DNA from: Aldrovandia affinis
Lineage: Eukaryota; Chordata; Actinopteri; Notacanthiformes; Halosauridae
NCBI GenBank assembly: GCA_029706075.1
Contig: JAINUG010000327.1
Location: 52,501-116,500, forward strand
Reading direction: 5' to 3'
DNA length: 64,000 nucleotides
Shown here piece by piece: positions 21,865 to 33,857 of this stretch. The position numbers were made by a program, and so were the translations under genes. The first letter of the stretch is position 1. Each line of letters begins with the position of its first letter. The notes under the pieces were generated by a model, which saw only the letters and a program-made list of their open reading frames with translations, did no database searches and had not been told where the DNA came from.

Positions 21865-23460
21865 GTTGTACGTCATTCCCTGGACATCCTGTTGTTCATC
21901 TTCGTTAGCTTACTTCGCCTAGGATCTCAGTCACAATGCTCAGTGTTGCAGGACAGTCGGTCAAAGGAAAGAGTCAAGTCCCAAATTTGTGTGTCTGTCC
22001 TGAGCACCCCACCAGCCCCACCCTTGATTTCAGGCTATCGCTGTGCTTAAAGTTCTTAAGTTCCAAATGACCATGTGCAGGGAGCCTAAGCCTGTGTAGT
22101 CTCCTTCCCCCATAGTCTCATTGCTCATATATTATGCAAAGCCACATCTCAGCACAGGCATAAAGATGTTCGATCACACTCTATTCTGTACATATTGTTT
22201 CTGTGTACTGAAACCTAATAGCCAGGGGCAGTAGACAATCTTTCCAGGAAGGTTCTAAATAATGACTTGAGGTTTGGCGTTTAGTTTTTTTTCTCCTTAT
22301 TTTTTTAAGCACTTAAGTTAAAGTGAAAATGATGGGTTATTACTATAAAAGGATCCAAATTGGGACAAAATATTAAGACAAAAGTATGTAAATTATTAAA
22401 ACATCAGTAAAAAAAAAAACATCAGTGAACACAACCAGAAATTCTGTCTTAATGGAACTGGCTTTAGCATTTTTTCCATTTCTTTTGTTTTAAATTTGTT
22501 TCAGATATTTCCCCGTTTTTCTCCCAATTTCGGACCAGCCAAAATACGGTGCGTTAGACCGCTGCTCTATCCGCCGCCCCCAGCCTTATCATTTTTAAAA
22601 CGTTTTCTACATGTTCAGACTGGGAGGCGTTGTGTATCTGGAAGCTGAATGATCAGAATCCTCTTGTGGAAAGAGATTTCAGTGCATTCGGCTGACAAAC
22701 ACCTGCGTTGAACGAAGTGACTGGCTGCTGAGGCTCTGTGAACCACTTCATGGGTGGAGCAGCTGCATGTGCTATCAGTCACTGACTGAGGTGAACCAGT
22801 CAAACCCTTTGCCTTCAGATGGTTTTAGTGGCTACAGATCAAGGAGTCCTTGAGCGTGCATGCCAGCTCTGTCTAGGAAGCAGCTCATGAATCCTTAGGG
22901 CCCGTAATTACTGCGTAGCAAGTCGGAGGATCATCGCCATGTCAGAGGAGGCTACATACATCTGAAGTGAAATTGGGGTTGGTTCAAGAAGTGATTTAAA
23001 GACGGTACGAAGTAGGCCAAACAGTTCATCCTCTTTCAGATCGCACAGAAGTATTAGCATCGCACTAAAATCGTATGTTTACTTGAGTATCCCCCAGTCT
23101 TGCCACCTGATTATACAAGTTAACCTTTCTTTAATGCTTCAGTGGCGTTTGTGGGTACTTAAAAATAACATGTTTGCAAAATCACTTCATGAGTCTATCC
23201 CAGGCCAAATCTGTCTCCTCTCTTAGACTTTACACCAGACATCTTGTCCCTGCGTTTTAGAAATTCTCTGTTTTGTTTTGTTTTTATTCCGCTGCATATT
23301 GTAGCTACAAATCGTTCTGTGGAGAAAGACAATTATTTCACTGTATGACATTTCAAAGTAAATTAATCCAATGACCATGTTGCCCACTGAACACTAAGCA
23401 TCAAAAAAGCAGACCTGTGACTATTGTAAAATCTGAGAAAATAAATATTTTGTAAAATTG
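21865..23460 (+). other. dpm1 3'UTR with poly(A) signal
   Basis: Non-coding sequence after the dpm1 stop, with AATAAA at 23440-23445 followed by a T-rich stretch. A family A SINE fragment lies within it (22488-22583). An earlier, shorter 3' end cannot be excluded. Confidence 0.45.
22488..22583 (-). mobile_element. internally deleted SINE, family A, copy 3
   Basis: Only the tail (CCGTTTTTCTCCCAATTT on the plus strand) and the tRNA-like head (GTGCGTTAGACCGCTGCTC) remain, joined directly with the ~250-bp body missing. It lies in the presumed dpm1 3'UTR. Confidence 0.7.
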
Positions 23461-23834
23461 GGTAACATTTAAATGCCTACTGTGTTATTGTTTGATTTAT
23501 TTGATGAATAATCATTGAGTGCTGGGATATTATTGACAAACTTTACATTTCAGCACTTATATTTTTAGTTGTGACACCTACTTTGATTAATAATCATGCA
23601 TTTTAATCTAAATGCATTTTGTGTTTGTTTAGGGTTACCAAATGTCCAGGATTTGGTAAATGTGTCAGTGGTAATGCAAGAATTACATGCAAAACTTGCT
23701 TCAGAGAAGGCTATGAATTGGAGAAACCCTGCCCCCTAGTTCAACAATCTCATCCAAAGAAGTGAGATTTGACTCTTGGCACACTTTTTGTCACCTCTCA
23801 GATTTGGTAGTTCTGCAATATTTGTACTATTCAT

Positions 23835-24034
23835 TAGTGATGACAGAATGAGGTATCATTACACCAAAAATGGGTGTAGTTGTATTTATGATCTATATTC
23901 AATCATTGACTTGTTTGAACCAATGGAAAGGTATTTCCTCTTCACAACAAAACACAATGATTGGTTCAAATCAGTGAGTTACTGGTAGCACCACCCATAT
24001 TTGTTGTCATGATACCTCATTCTTCCATCACTAC
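23835..24034. mobile_element. MITE with ~25-bp inverted termini
   Basis: The left end TAGTGATGACAGAATGAGGT and the reverse complement of the right end (TAGTGATGGAAGAATGAGGT) differ at two positions, and the match extends through ATCAT. About 200 bp, no coding capacity. A local AT/TA flank is present but a clear duplication is not. It lies between dpm1 and adnp. Confidence 0.75.
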
Positions 24035-25034
24035 TAATGCTGCCAAAACACAAATTCCATAATTCACATAAATCTGAAGGTTTATTTGGATGAGTAGAGA
24101 GGATGAGTACAGGAACGTGTTCACTGTAAAGTAAATGCTCTGCTTTTGGAGGGGAAATGTGGGACCATATTTATAAAAATTAAAAAAAGTTCATCCATCT
24201 CACATACATTTTTGATGGAAGATTTTATTGATCATCATGGTTTACATTTTTTCTATGATGTTCATGGAATTGTACATACACTTGCATATTTTCTGTTATC
24301 CATTTTACTGTAGAAGATTGGCGTCTCATCCCCAGTTTTCAATGTGTGGCCTTGGTTGGAATAAAATCAAGCAAATGCAGTTTCATCCAGACCACAATTC
24401 AGGGGGACTGAAACTGATGTCACAGAAAAACCAACAGTCATCAGCTGCCATATAAACCTTGTTTTGCACGTGACCCTTGAACCATATAAGGGTCAACGGC
24501 CATCCACACACCAGTCGTGCCAAGAGCACGTTCGTTACTCGAGGCGAAATAACGGCTTCCCAAACCTTAACTTCATGAAAAGTAGTCCGGGTAAGCCATG
24601 CACAATGATATGCACAGCGCCGCCATGTGAACGAATCCATTCGTCCGACGCCATGGAAGTTGTGAGGCACTGTATACATCCGACCATCCGCCAGGGGAAG
24701 GCGCCAGATGTAGGGTTTCAACGCATGCGTTCATCATTCCATTTTGTATTTAGTCGCTGAGCCAGAGTTACACAGCTCGAAGCAATGATGCCCCCTATTG
24801 GCTACTAGTGGGTACTTAAAATTTTACCCTGTCCCTCATGCACTTGAAGAAACCGCCTGCGACTTATGTTGTTGTTATAGCCAAGTGAGAGAGACACCAG
24901 AGGTGAGTATAGGTGTTTCTTTGGCAGATAAATCAAAGCCTAGGTGCTCTCCGATTCTTGTCAGCGAGTATTCGTCAACTCAACTGCTCTCAGTCGGCAC
25001 AATGAGGTCTATTATGCTAATTGAATACATATGT

Positions 25035-25065
25035 CACTTCCGGTCTTTTTCATACGCCATTTTGG
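25035..25065 (+). promoter_or_regulatory. adnp core promoter candidates: ETS and YY1 motifs
   Basis: CACTTCCGGT at 25035-25044 is the exact reverse of the ETS/GABPA consensus ACCGGAAGTG. ACGCCATTTTGG at 25054-25065 matches YY1. The two lie nine bases apart, about 450 bases before a strong donor at 25507. This pairing is typical of TATA-less housekeeping promoters. Confidence 0.55.
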
Positions 25066-25506
25066 ACGGGGCAGGTTCTGGACTGGAGGATATAGGCTAT
25101 GGAAGAAGAGGGGAAAAAAGATTGATTATGAATAATAATAGCGCTAGCAAATATCTGATATATGACTCATTGTAGCGTTTGAAATAACGTTACACTGAGT
25201 TACTCCCCATCACTGGCCATATAATCTAGTTAGGGATTATCAATGTAGATGAGTTACAGCGGCATTTCATCCCCGGCTGCCGAACAGAGAGAGAGAAGGA
25301 CAGCTCCGGGTCGGATAGTAAACGGAGTCGAGCTCCCTCTTTCGGTGTGGTGTGTCCGCCTGGAGATCAGACGGCGAAGTGGCTCGTCCGGCTGCCCAGT
25401 GTGAGGAAGAGGAGGCAGAGAGAGAGAGCAGCGGCCACCCTTTGTCTGAATTGCGGGTTTTGGTGTAGACGAATAGTCTTAAACGGGAGTACCGAATTTC
25501 AGGCAG
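25066..25506 (+). other. adnp: putative adnp 5'UTR exon
   Basis: A CpG-richer stretch downstream of the ETS/YY1 sites, ending in TTCAGGCAG and a strong donor GTAGGTAG at 25507. The coding part of adnp starts at 28753, so a spliced non-coding first exon is expected, as in other vertebrates. The exact 5' end is unknown and the exon is inferred. Confidence 0.45.
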
Positions 25507-25539
25507 GTAGGTAGACCAACACCGATACCCAGCAATAGC

Positions 25540-26250
25540 TAACATTACGCGGTTAGCAAGGTAACGTTAGCCAGCTAACGTAACGATGTGTCCCTCTTCC
25601 TCTTTGTAAGGTCGCTGAAAATGGAGAGGGTTGCTCTGTTGGCTAGCTAAGCTAGCTGCATATTTATCTAGCTTGCTAGCTCGCAATGTGAATCTGTTTC
25701 CCCGCGAGTTGTAGAAATGGTGCGGGTAAACACAAGATGAGTAGCTGCTATCTCTCTGGCTAGCTAATTTAGCTAAATGGAATCAACAGTGTAAGCCGAG
25801 GCTGATGTTCATTTTCTTTTGACAAAGGATTTCTGCTAGCTAGCTAACGTTAGCGGACTTGCTAACTAGCCGTTTTCTTTTCCACAAGCTTGCCAGTTTG
25901 CTCCCTGGTAGCTAACTAGCTAGCGTAAATGTGTTTAGTGGAGCGGATGACGGTAATGTTAGTCGTGATTTGGATAGCGTTAGCCATGTATTTACCGTAT
26001 CTGCATATTCATGGGAGCGATCGTAGTAATTTGTCAGCTAGCTACGAGGAATTGAAAACGTACGTTGCAGGGGAGGAGAGAGCCGGGTCGGCACAAGCGA
26101 TTACAATAACAATTGATGGAATGTTTTTCCCTCGCTCCATCTCTTCCAAACCTCCTTATGCAGCGTACTAGCTATCTAGCGTGAGTGTTTTGGCCAGCAA
26201 TATTTTAACTACTGCACATCAAGTCAACCAGTTAGCTACACGTTGACAGC
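25540..26250. repeat. TAGC/AACGTTA-rich tract in adnp intron 1
   Basis: Begins within 40 bases of the putative first donor. Examples are AAGGTAACGTTAGCCAGCTA, GGCTAGCTAAGCTAGCTGC, GCTAGCTAGCTAACGTTAGC and GCTAACTAGCTAGCG. The copies are degenerate and on both strands, not a simple tandem array. Confidence 0.75.
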
Positions 26251-27049
26251 TTTGATGAATGTGACTCCCGTTGTTTGTAAACTAGGTGTCGCGATGTATC
26301 AATAGCCAGCTAACTACCACAATCACATTCCATACACTTATTTTTATGCATCAATCAGATTTCTAGCCTTTCTTGCGATAGTTATAATAAAGCGTACATG
26401 TGTATAACTGTGTGCTATCGATCGTTGCGCCTCGACATGTTTGCAGGTATGTTGGCTATATTTCTGGCTGTTGATAGTCATACATCGAATAAGCGCTGTC
26501 TTCCCGTGGAATCGGCTCCCCAGACTCGGATAACCACATTATATTCCTACTCGTTGAGGCAAATAATGAGAGTAAAGCATGCAACATATACTTTTAACTA
26601 CCCACGTCGCTGACTAGTTTAGGCAGTTAACTGCATCCAATTAATGCCATTAGTCGTTTTTAACAAGCCGTTTATATTGATATTGCACCGGCTGATAACT
26701 TTTTATTGTTCACTGTTAATATCATATTTACCCCTCCTCTGATTGTTCGTGTTTGTGTGTGGGGTAGTATTGTCTCTTGAAAGATAACAGCAAGCGTTTG
26801 CCAAATTATGTTGTGTTTCAGACTGTCATTTTGAATACTAAAAAAGTTTGTGTCAGAAACAAACATCGTTGATGGGTTTTTTCGTGTTGCGGTCAGGGTA
26901 GAAAAGATTTAAACATTACCACCTCAGTCAGTTTCGTTCGACTCCACTCCCCAGCTGTATAGAGTGTCTGTGCGTGCTGTGCCAGCTACCCTAAGCAGGG
27001 CAGGCTAGACCCTGCCCCCACCCAAAAAAAAAAAAAAAAAATCTGCTGC

Positions 27050-27250
27050 AGACATGTCGTAGATGTTGGGCACCGCTGCTGACTCAATAGGAGGCGCCAT
27101 TCTGTGATCACGGGGAGAGGCTGCAACGGCAGAGCTGGGAAGCTTACATAACAGGGAGGCAGAGGCGCTCCCTAGCGCCATCTACAAGCGATGGGAGAAA
27201 GCAAGCAAGTCGCACAGCCAGCCAATCAGCCAGCCTTTCCGTTCAGTACT
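27050..27250 (+). promoter_or_regulatory. possible second promoter or enhancer in adnp intron 1
   Basis: Several motifs cluster in 200 bases: TGCTGACTCA (MARE/AP-1 type), GCGCCATTCTG (YY1-like), AGCGCCATCTAC (partial CTCF) and CCAATCAG (CCAAT box). A poly(A) run at 27025-27043 precedes it. No exon is assigned; function is inferred only from motif clustering. Confidence 0.3.
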
Positions 27251-28752
27251 GTACTACTGTACTGTAACTCTCCATGGCTGCTGATACTGAATGAGACAAT
27301 CCCAGACTGACAGTGTCAGTATCATTGGTTGCCAAAGTTTATGGGGTACCACATTTGTTCATAGTCCACTTTCACACCATTTTAAGTAAAGGTATAGATT
27401 CTGGTGCCATGTTTGGATACTTGGTGGAGGTGGAGCAGACCAGCTTTGTGTTTCAGACAAACCGGCACTGTGACCAGAATATTGGTGGTGTTAAAGGGCA
27501 TTGGTGGTGGTTTTAAGGATGGAGGATTAGATTTTTTGCGTATATGCTGGTGTGAGACTCCTGTACCCCACTGTCAAAGTTCTGCAACACAGCGTACAAG
27601 ACGTGTCTGTGTGTACAGAATGCACAAGCATCATCAAAGTGTGCTTTTTCATGGAACCGTACTGAGCAATAAACAGTCAATATATCTTGATTTGGCTCTT
27701 GGGTTTGTCACTGTAAGTGTTTGAATCCACTAGTGTTGCATATGAATATGTTTTAATAAGGCCATTGTGTTAAAATCCAGATCTGATGGTGCATTAGTCG
27801 TAGACACACCCACTTCTACAGCTTCTTGAATTTTTAGTTTTGGATTTATGATGATTGTATTTATGGGCAGCTACACCATTCTCCTTAATACAGAGGCATT
27901 TCTAATACAGAGAAAATTAGTCACCAGGTAGCCAGCTTGAGCCAGCCCAACCTACCCCTAAATTGGCTGACTGTCACTGTCTTTACACTATGGGTCATTC
28001 CATGCCCTCAGGGTCTTTGCCCCCCTCTCTGATTTTGCTAGAAAAAAGAATCACTTGCTGTGCATAGCTCAAAAATGCTGTTTATTATATTTATGTTTTT
28101 ATTGAATTATGTACTATGGTTAGACCTGAATAACTTGGATGTACACAGATCTTTTTGGACAGATCTTAATGAGATCTACAAAATTAAGTAAGATATTTAG
28201 GTATCTAGATATTTGGCAAATTTTGAGCTTGCATTATATCATGCGTCCTAGCATTGCTTATTGCCACTTTTGTAAGGATAATTTTCCGCGTGCTGTTTAC
28301 TGATTTGCCATTTGTCTTCAAGTTTTCATTTTCTGTGATTAGATCTGGAATCGAAAGTTGAAGTGTGCACTCCCAAAGCTACTGTTTGGAGCAGAGAGCT
28401 TGTGAGTTTGTCTGGCAACAAACTTGTCTGAAATGATTTTGGAGATCCTGCTATTTTTCTTCTCCCTTGAAAGCCCTATTCATTAAGAGTCAAATGAGGG
28501 GCTACACATACTAGCACCTGACCTGACCTGAGCTCAGGATAAGATGTCTGATCAAGGTCTCTTTCTCACTTTTGATTACTCTTTACCTGGTCCGAGTTCA
28601 AAGGGGAAATAAAGAAATGTATATAATGGATAGAGTTTTGAACTCTGCGTACCTGAAAACCCCCTGGTAAACATTTCTTTGCTATATCTGAGGGGATCAG
28701 GCAACGGAATAAACCCATTTCTGTTGATGTTTTCTTATTTCAGGTGAAAAGT

Positions 28753-30294
28753 ATGTTTCAGCTTCCGGTCAACAACCTCGGCAGTTTACGTAAAGCCAGG
28801 AAAAATGTGAAGAAGGTTCTGGGGGACATTGGCTTCGAATACTGCAAGGACCACTTCCAGGTAAGCCGTGCCATGCCATGCCATGCCATGCCATGCTATC
28901 GCTCTTCTGAGCCCTGTATTCTCATTGGAATATGTGCATGCCATGCTGGCCCTGCTTGTGAGCGTGTCTGGTCTAGAGAAACACAGACCTTTATTGTACA
29001 CCTCTATTGTGCATAACTAATTGGTTGTTAAAATGCGTTTTGCCTCTTGTTTGATGTGGGGTCGGGGTATATGCAAAATAATTGTCAAATTTACAATCTC
29101 AGTTGACAGATGCCAGATAAGTGATTGAGCAGAATCAAAAGATCAGTTACTGATCAAAACTGTTCATAATTCTTAACCGCTACAGGAATCAAGTAATCTT
29201 TTGCTTGCCATGTTGATTAAAACCTTTTTATTTCAGGGTAGGTTTGTTGTCAAACGTAAAAATTGCTTTAAGGGGGGCGGTGGATGGCGTAGCGGTCTAA
29301 CGCACCACACTTTGTCTGGTCCGGTGTGGTGTGCGCTGCCTGTCAAGGACGCGGTTCGAAACCCGCGTCTCTACCAGCCTAGCCCTGGTCGTCAGCCCCG
29401 ATCGGAGGCGGCATTTGGCTGTCCGCCTCCGGGGGAGGGGGAGGGTGAGCCGGCACGAGTCCGTCGAGGAGCAGGTAAAGGCGTCCGTGGTAGAATTCTG
29501 TCTCGGAAGAGGCGGATCAGTCGGCCCGGAAAGAGTGTCTCGACCCGGAGGACGGGCGGCAGACTCGTGGGGGAGGGGAATTGAGATAAATAGAGGGTAT
29601 AATTGGCAACCAAATTGGGAGAAAAACTGGAAAAATTTAGAAAGAAAAAAAATAATTGCTTTAAAAGGACAAATTAAATGAAGTCTCACAAAGTAGACTC
29701 CTATGAGGCAGCATCGCATGCGTGATAAAGGGAGCCCATTGAACAATGCTTCCTAAAGTTAACATTTCCAAACAAATGGATATTATTGGCTACTGTATCC
29801 AGCGTTACAAGTGTATCCGTCACGTACCTTCGATAAGTATACAGCTATGAGCATAGACGACAGCTAGCCATTCTAATTGCTTCTGCCAGCAGGGGGTCAT
29901 CATTGCATGGAGGAATGCATCATTGCATTTGATGGAATTCAGCCAGTACAGTGTGCAAGGGGGGAGGAATTGTTGCACAAGGAAGCATATTTACATGGAA
30001 CAATACACTGCACCAATATTTGTGAATTGCAGCAAGATGGTCCCAAGATGCATTCTTTTAAAAAATATATAATAGATCAAAAATTGATATATTTGAGCCT
30101 AAAATGCTGACCCCCCCCCTCTTGTATATATTGAAGTTTTAGTTTTATTAACAAAGTTATTTATTGTGTCATTTGTGTAGGATTTCAAAGATTTTGTCCC
30201 CAATGACTTCTACGTGAAGAACACTACCTGGGATGATCTGTGTTTTTGGGATCCATCATTAACCAAAATCCAGGTGGGTTGCACACATGCACAT

Positions 30295-30344
<50 letters not shown>

Positions 30345-33300
30345 ATACGTTGACAGTCTCCAATGCCATTGTACAGGAAACACTTGTAGTTACTCTCTCT
30401 CTAGTCACATAATCATTCACATATTGCCTTCAAGTCGTAAGTAACACGCCTGGAGTCTCTGTTATGTGGCTAACATTGTCTGACACTGGTTCTCCTCTAA
30501 ATACACACCAACACTCATCCTATGCCCAGATCAGTAGGCCATTGCTCCTTTTCCTTAATAATATCAATGATTGCATATTGTCATTATCTCTGCACTGTGA
30601 TGGCAAGTTCTTAATTCCTTTCCACATGCAGACCAGTAACATGTTCCTTGTTTTTAAGTTTCATGATGAAACTCAATCTTGCTTCTGTATTTTGGTTGGG
30701 TGACTCAGGACTACAGGTCAAAGCCATTCTGCTGCTCCGGCTGCCCCTTCTCCTCCAAGTTCTTCTCGGCCTATAAGAGCCACTTCCGAAATGTGCACAG
30801 CGAAGACTTTGAGAGCCGGATCCTGCTCAACTGCCCCTACTGCACCTACAATGGGAACAAGAAGACCCTGGAGACGCACATCAAGCTGTTCCACATGCCC
30901 AACAATGTGGTGCGGCAGGGCGTGGGCAGCGCGCAAGTGGGGCTGAAGGATGGCGCGCGGCTGGACATCAACCAAAAGCCCAGGCCAACGGACAGCGTGG
31001 AACAGGCAGTGTACTACTGCAAGAAGTGCACCTACCGGGACCCGCTGTACAATGTGGTGCGCAAGCACATCTACCGGGAACACTTCCAACACGTGGCCGC
31101 GCCTTACATGGCCAAGCCGGGCGAAAAGTCTCTCAACGGCGCCGCTGCCGGGAACGCCAGCACCACCCGCGAAGATGCGCTCCACTGTAAGCGCTGCCTC
31201 TTCGTGCCCCGCTCGTACGAGGCACTGGTGCAGCATGTCATCGAGGACCACGAGCGCATCGGCTACCAGGTCACCGCCATGATTGGCCACACTAACGTGG
31301 TGGTGCCCAGGTCCAAGCCCATCATGCTGCTCACGCCAAAGACGGGGGACAAGGGAATTCTGGGAGTGACACAGAAGGGTGCCCTGGTGACCACCGGTGT
31401 CCGCCCCCTCTCCACTCAGCAGTTGAGTCGGATCGTCATCCCCAAAGCTGGCTTGAACTCGACAGGGCTGCTGTCTGGGGTTCATCTGAAGCAGGGCCCA
31501 TATGCCCTAAAGAGCGGGGGCACAACGCAGACGTTCACCAGCGGCGGCCAGCAGGTGCGCATCACATTGCCTGGCAACGCACAGGTTTCCGTCCCACAGC
31601 AGTCGCACACTGTCAAGCAGCACCTGCCTGGGGGCAACGTTCGCAGCCCAGGGGTGGTTGGATTGGTGGACGGTAGGAGCTTGTCGGGGACCTCTTCCTC
31701 ATCATCCTCCTCTACGCTCAAGCCCGGATCACTGCCCTCGCGAGTGCAGGCCGCCGCCGCCACTGTGGCCTCAGTCGCAGCCAAGAAAGGGGGCACCTCC
31801 ATTCTTGGCACCTCCTACACACAGAAGTGGAAAATCTGCACCATCTGCAATGAGCTCTTCCCCGAAAACGTCTACAGCGCGCACTTCGAGAAGGAGCACA
31901 AAGCGGAGAAGGTTCCGGCAGTAGCTAATTACATCATGAAGATCCACAACTTCACCAGCAAGTGTCTGTACTGCAACCGCTACCTGCCCAGTGACACTCT
32001 CCTCAACCACATGTTGATTCACGGCCTGTCTTGCCCCCATTGCCGTGCCACCTTCAACGACGTGGAGAAGATGGTGGCCCACATGCGGGTTGTCCACCCG
32101 GTGGAGGTGGTGGGCCCCCGCACCGACTCTCCACTCACTTTCGACCTCACCCTCCAGCAGGGAAACCCCAAGAACATCCAACTGATTGTCACCACCTACA
32201 ACATGCGGGACGCTCCTGAGGAGTCTGTAGCCTTCCACGCCCAGAACAACTCTTCTGCCGCTCAGAGCAAAAAGATACCCCCTAAGATGCCCGACGGCCT
32301 GGATGTGTCAGTGAAGAGTGCGCCCCAGGCAGCCGTCCCATACAAGAAGGACGTGGGCAAGACGCTTTGCCCGCTGTGCTTCTCCATCCTGAAGGGGCCC
32401 ATCTCCGACGCGTTGGCGCACCACCTGAGGGAGAGGCACCAGGTGATCCAGACGGTGCATCCTGTGGAGAAGAAGCTGACCTACAAGTGCATCCACTGCC
32501 TGGGCGTCTACACCAGCAACATGACGGCCTCCACCATCACGCTGCACCTTGTGCATTGCCGCGGCGTGGGCAAGACGCAGAACGGCCAGGACAAGCCCAG
32601 CGCGCCCCCGAGGGTGGTCCACCCAACGGGTGTGGCATCCCTCAAGCGTGAATTAGAGCACTCGGACCCAGCTTTCCTGAAGCGGCGGAAGGTCGACCAG
32701 GAGCAGGGCACCGCGGCTTTTGTGGAGAAGCCCGAGGAGCCGGTGGTCTTAGCGCTGGACCCCAAAGGCCACGAGGATGAGTCCTATGAGGCGCGCAAGG
32801 CCTTCCTCACCGAGTACTTCAACAGGCAGCCTTATCCATCACGCCGCGAGGTGGAGAAGCTGGCCGCCAGCCTGTGGCTCTGGAAGTCGGACATCTCCAG
32901 CCACTTCGCCAACCGGCGCCGGAAGTGCGTTCGGGACTGCGAGACCAAGAAGCCGGCGGTGCTGTTTGGCTTCAGCATGCGGGACGTCAACCAGCTCAAG
33001 CACGGCATGGACTTTGACCCCGAGTGGTTTTTCCAGAGCAAAGACGAGGAGGAGAGCCGGACGTCCAAAACGTACATGGGGCGGTCCGCAGACTCTATCA
33101 ACCGCCGCCTGGGGGAGAGCGCTGCAGCCGCCGCCGCTGCGGCCGTACGCCAGCAGGGAAAACAAGGTGTGAGTGTCAACTGTAGCCAAGGGCCAACGTT
33201 GCCCGACAGTGCGAAGTCTGGGTCCACACCTGACGTACACGGAAGCGACCAAAACAAGACAATCGATTGCACCTTAAAACAAAGAACTGATAAGCACTCA

Positions 33301-33857
33301 GAACCCATTGCCCTGGACTCCGACAGCGGGTCAGGGAGGAGGAGGAGGAGGAGGAGGAGAAAGAGAAAGAAAAAGAAAAAGGAGGAAAAAGATCTAAAGA
33401 GAGCAGTGTTCCTGCTGAAGAGCTGATGGAGGTGGGAGAAGGAAGTGGCGAAGAAGCAGCACATGCAATGGAGGTTGACGCCCCGGAGGAAGAGGAAGAC
33501 GAGGTGAAGGAGGATTCCACGCATGGCGATGAGCTCGACCAAGTGAAGGGGGACAGCCCCGAGGCCAGCTCCCCGGGCGACTCGGACGCGGAGGAAGGGC
33601 CCTGGGCAAGCGAAGTGTCTCGTGAGAATGGATATGGGCCAGCCAAGCAGCCGGGGAGAAAGGAGGAGGAGGAGGAAGGGGCGGCTGCGGCCAAGCTGCT
33701 GGGGAAGAGCCATTCCTCGGCATGGCAGGACCACAGCAGCCAAGGCAAGGGAGAGGGCAGGCAAGAAGCTCTAATGCTGGAACAAGCAGCCGGAGCTAAG
33801 GATCCGGGGCCCAGCATGCTGTCTGGAGGCGTGGAGCTGAGCAGTCAGCAGGCATAA
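28753..33857 (+). CDS. adnp: activity-dependent neuroprotector homeobox protein, with apparent frameshift
   Basis: Nuclear zinc-finger/homeobox chromatin factor (partners known from mammals: CHD4, HP1, SWI/SNF). Coding exons: 28753-28860, 30181-30273, 30709-33857; the first begins at 28744 with nine untranslated bases. The N-terminus [17 protein letters not shown] is the family signature. Nine C2H2-type fingers run from residue ~74 ([10 protein letters not shown]) to the YKCIHC...HLVHC finger. The homeodomain is at ~756-815 (ending [15 protein letters not shown]). The NAP octapeptide is NAQVSVPQ at ~356 and the ARKS site reads ARKA. The frame opened at 30709 stops at 33426, but the -1 frame continues to 33857 and ends in the conserved LSSQQA. 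A one-base deletion in the GAG/GAAA tract (33294-33423) would explain this; read through, the protein is ~1116 residues (human 1102). As written it would be 972 residues with a basic tail. Teleosts have adnpa and adnpb; which one this is remains unresolved. Confidence 0.95.
28868..28895. repeat. (CATGC)n pentanucleotide repeat
   Basis: Five CATGC units starting eight bases after the donor of the first adnp coding exon. The next bases diverge (CATGCTATCG). Confidence 0.9.
29272..29653 (+). mobile_element. tRNA-derived SINE, family A, full-length copy with TSD
   Basis: The best forward copy of the family, in the adnp intron. Head GGGGGGCGGTGGATGGCGTA, A-box-like GCGTAGCGGTCTAACG, B-box GGTTCGAAACCC, body GCGGCATTTGGCTGTCCGCC and GAGCCGGCACGAG, tail CCAAATTGGGAGAAAAACTGG. 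A perfect 11-bp duplication AATTGCTTTAA flanks it (29261-29271 and 29654-29664). Confidence 0.92.
30287..30345. repeat. (CA)n microsatellite
   Basis: A CA dinucleotide run starting about 14 bases after the donor of the second adnp coding exon. Confidence 0.92.
33336..33403 (+). repeat. (GAG)n/(GAAA)n purine tract inside adnp coding exon
   Basis: A GGA/GAG trinucleotide run followed by GAAAGAGAAAGAAAAAG. It reads poly-Arg/Lys in the upstream frame and poly-Glu then Glu-Lys in the frame that leads to the conserved C-terminus. This is the likely place of the frame break. Confidence 0.85.

Noticed and set aside
24383-24721. 112-codon minus-strand ORF before the adnp promoter
   Set aside because: No recognisable domain, no homologous copy in the window and no splice or start context; likely chance.
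25929-26171. 80-codon ORF with a hydrophobic start in adnp intron 1
   Set aside because: Lies in the TAGC-rich tract, has weak start context and no family resemblance.
30718-31485. 255-codon minus-strand ORF
   Set aside because: Antisense shadow of the adnp zinc-finger exon; no domain is recognisable.
32832-33764. 310-codon minus-strand ORF under the adnp 3' coding end
   Set aside because: Low-complexity antisense of the purine repeat and acidic tail.
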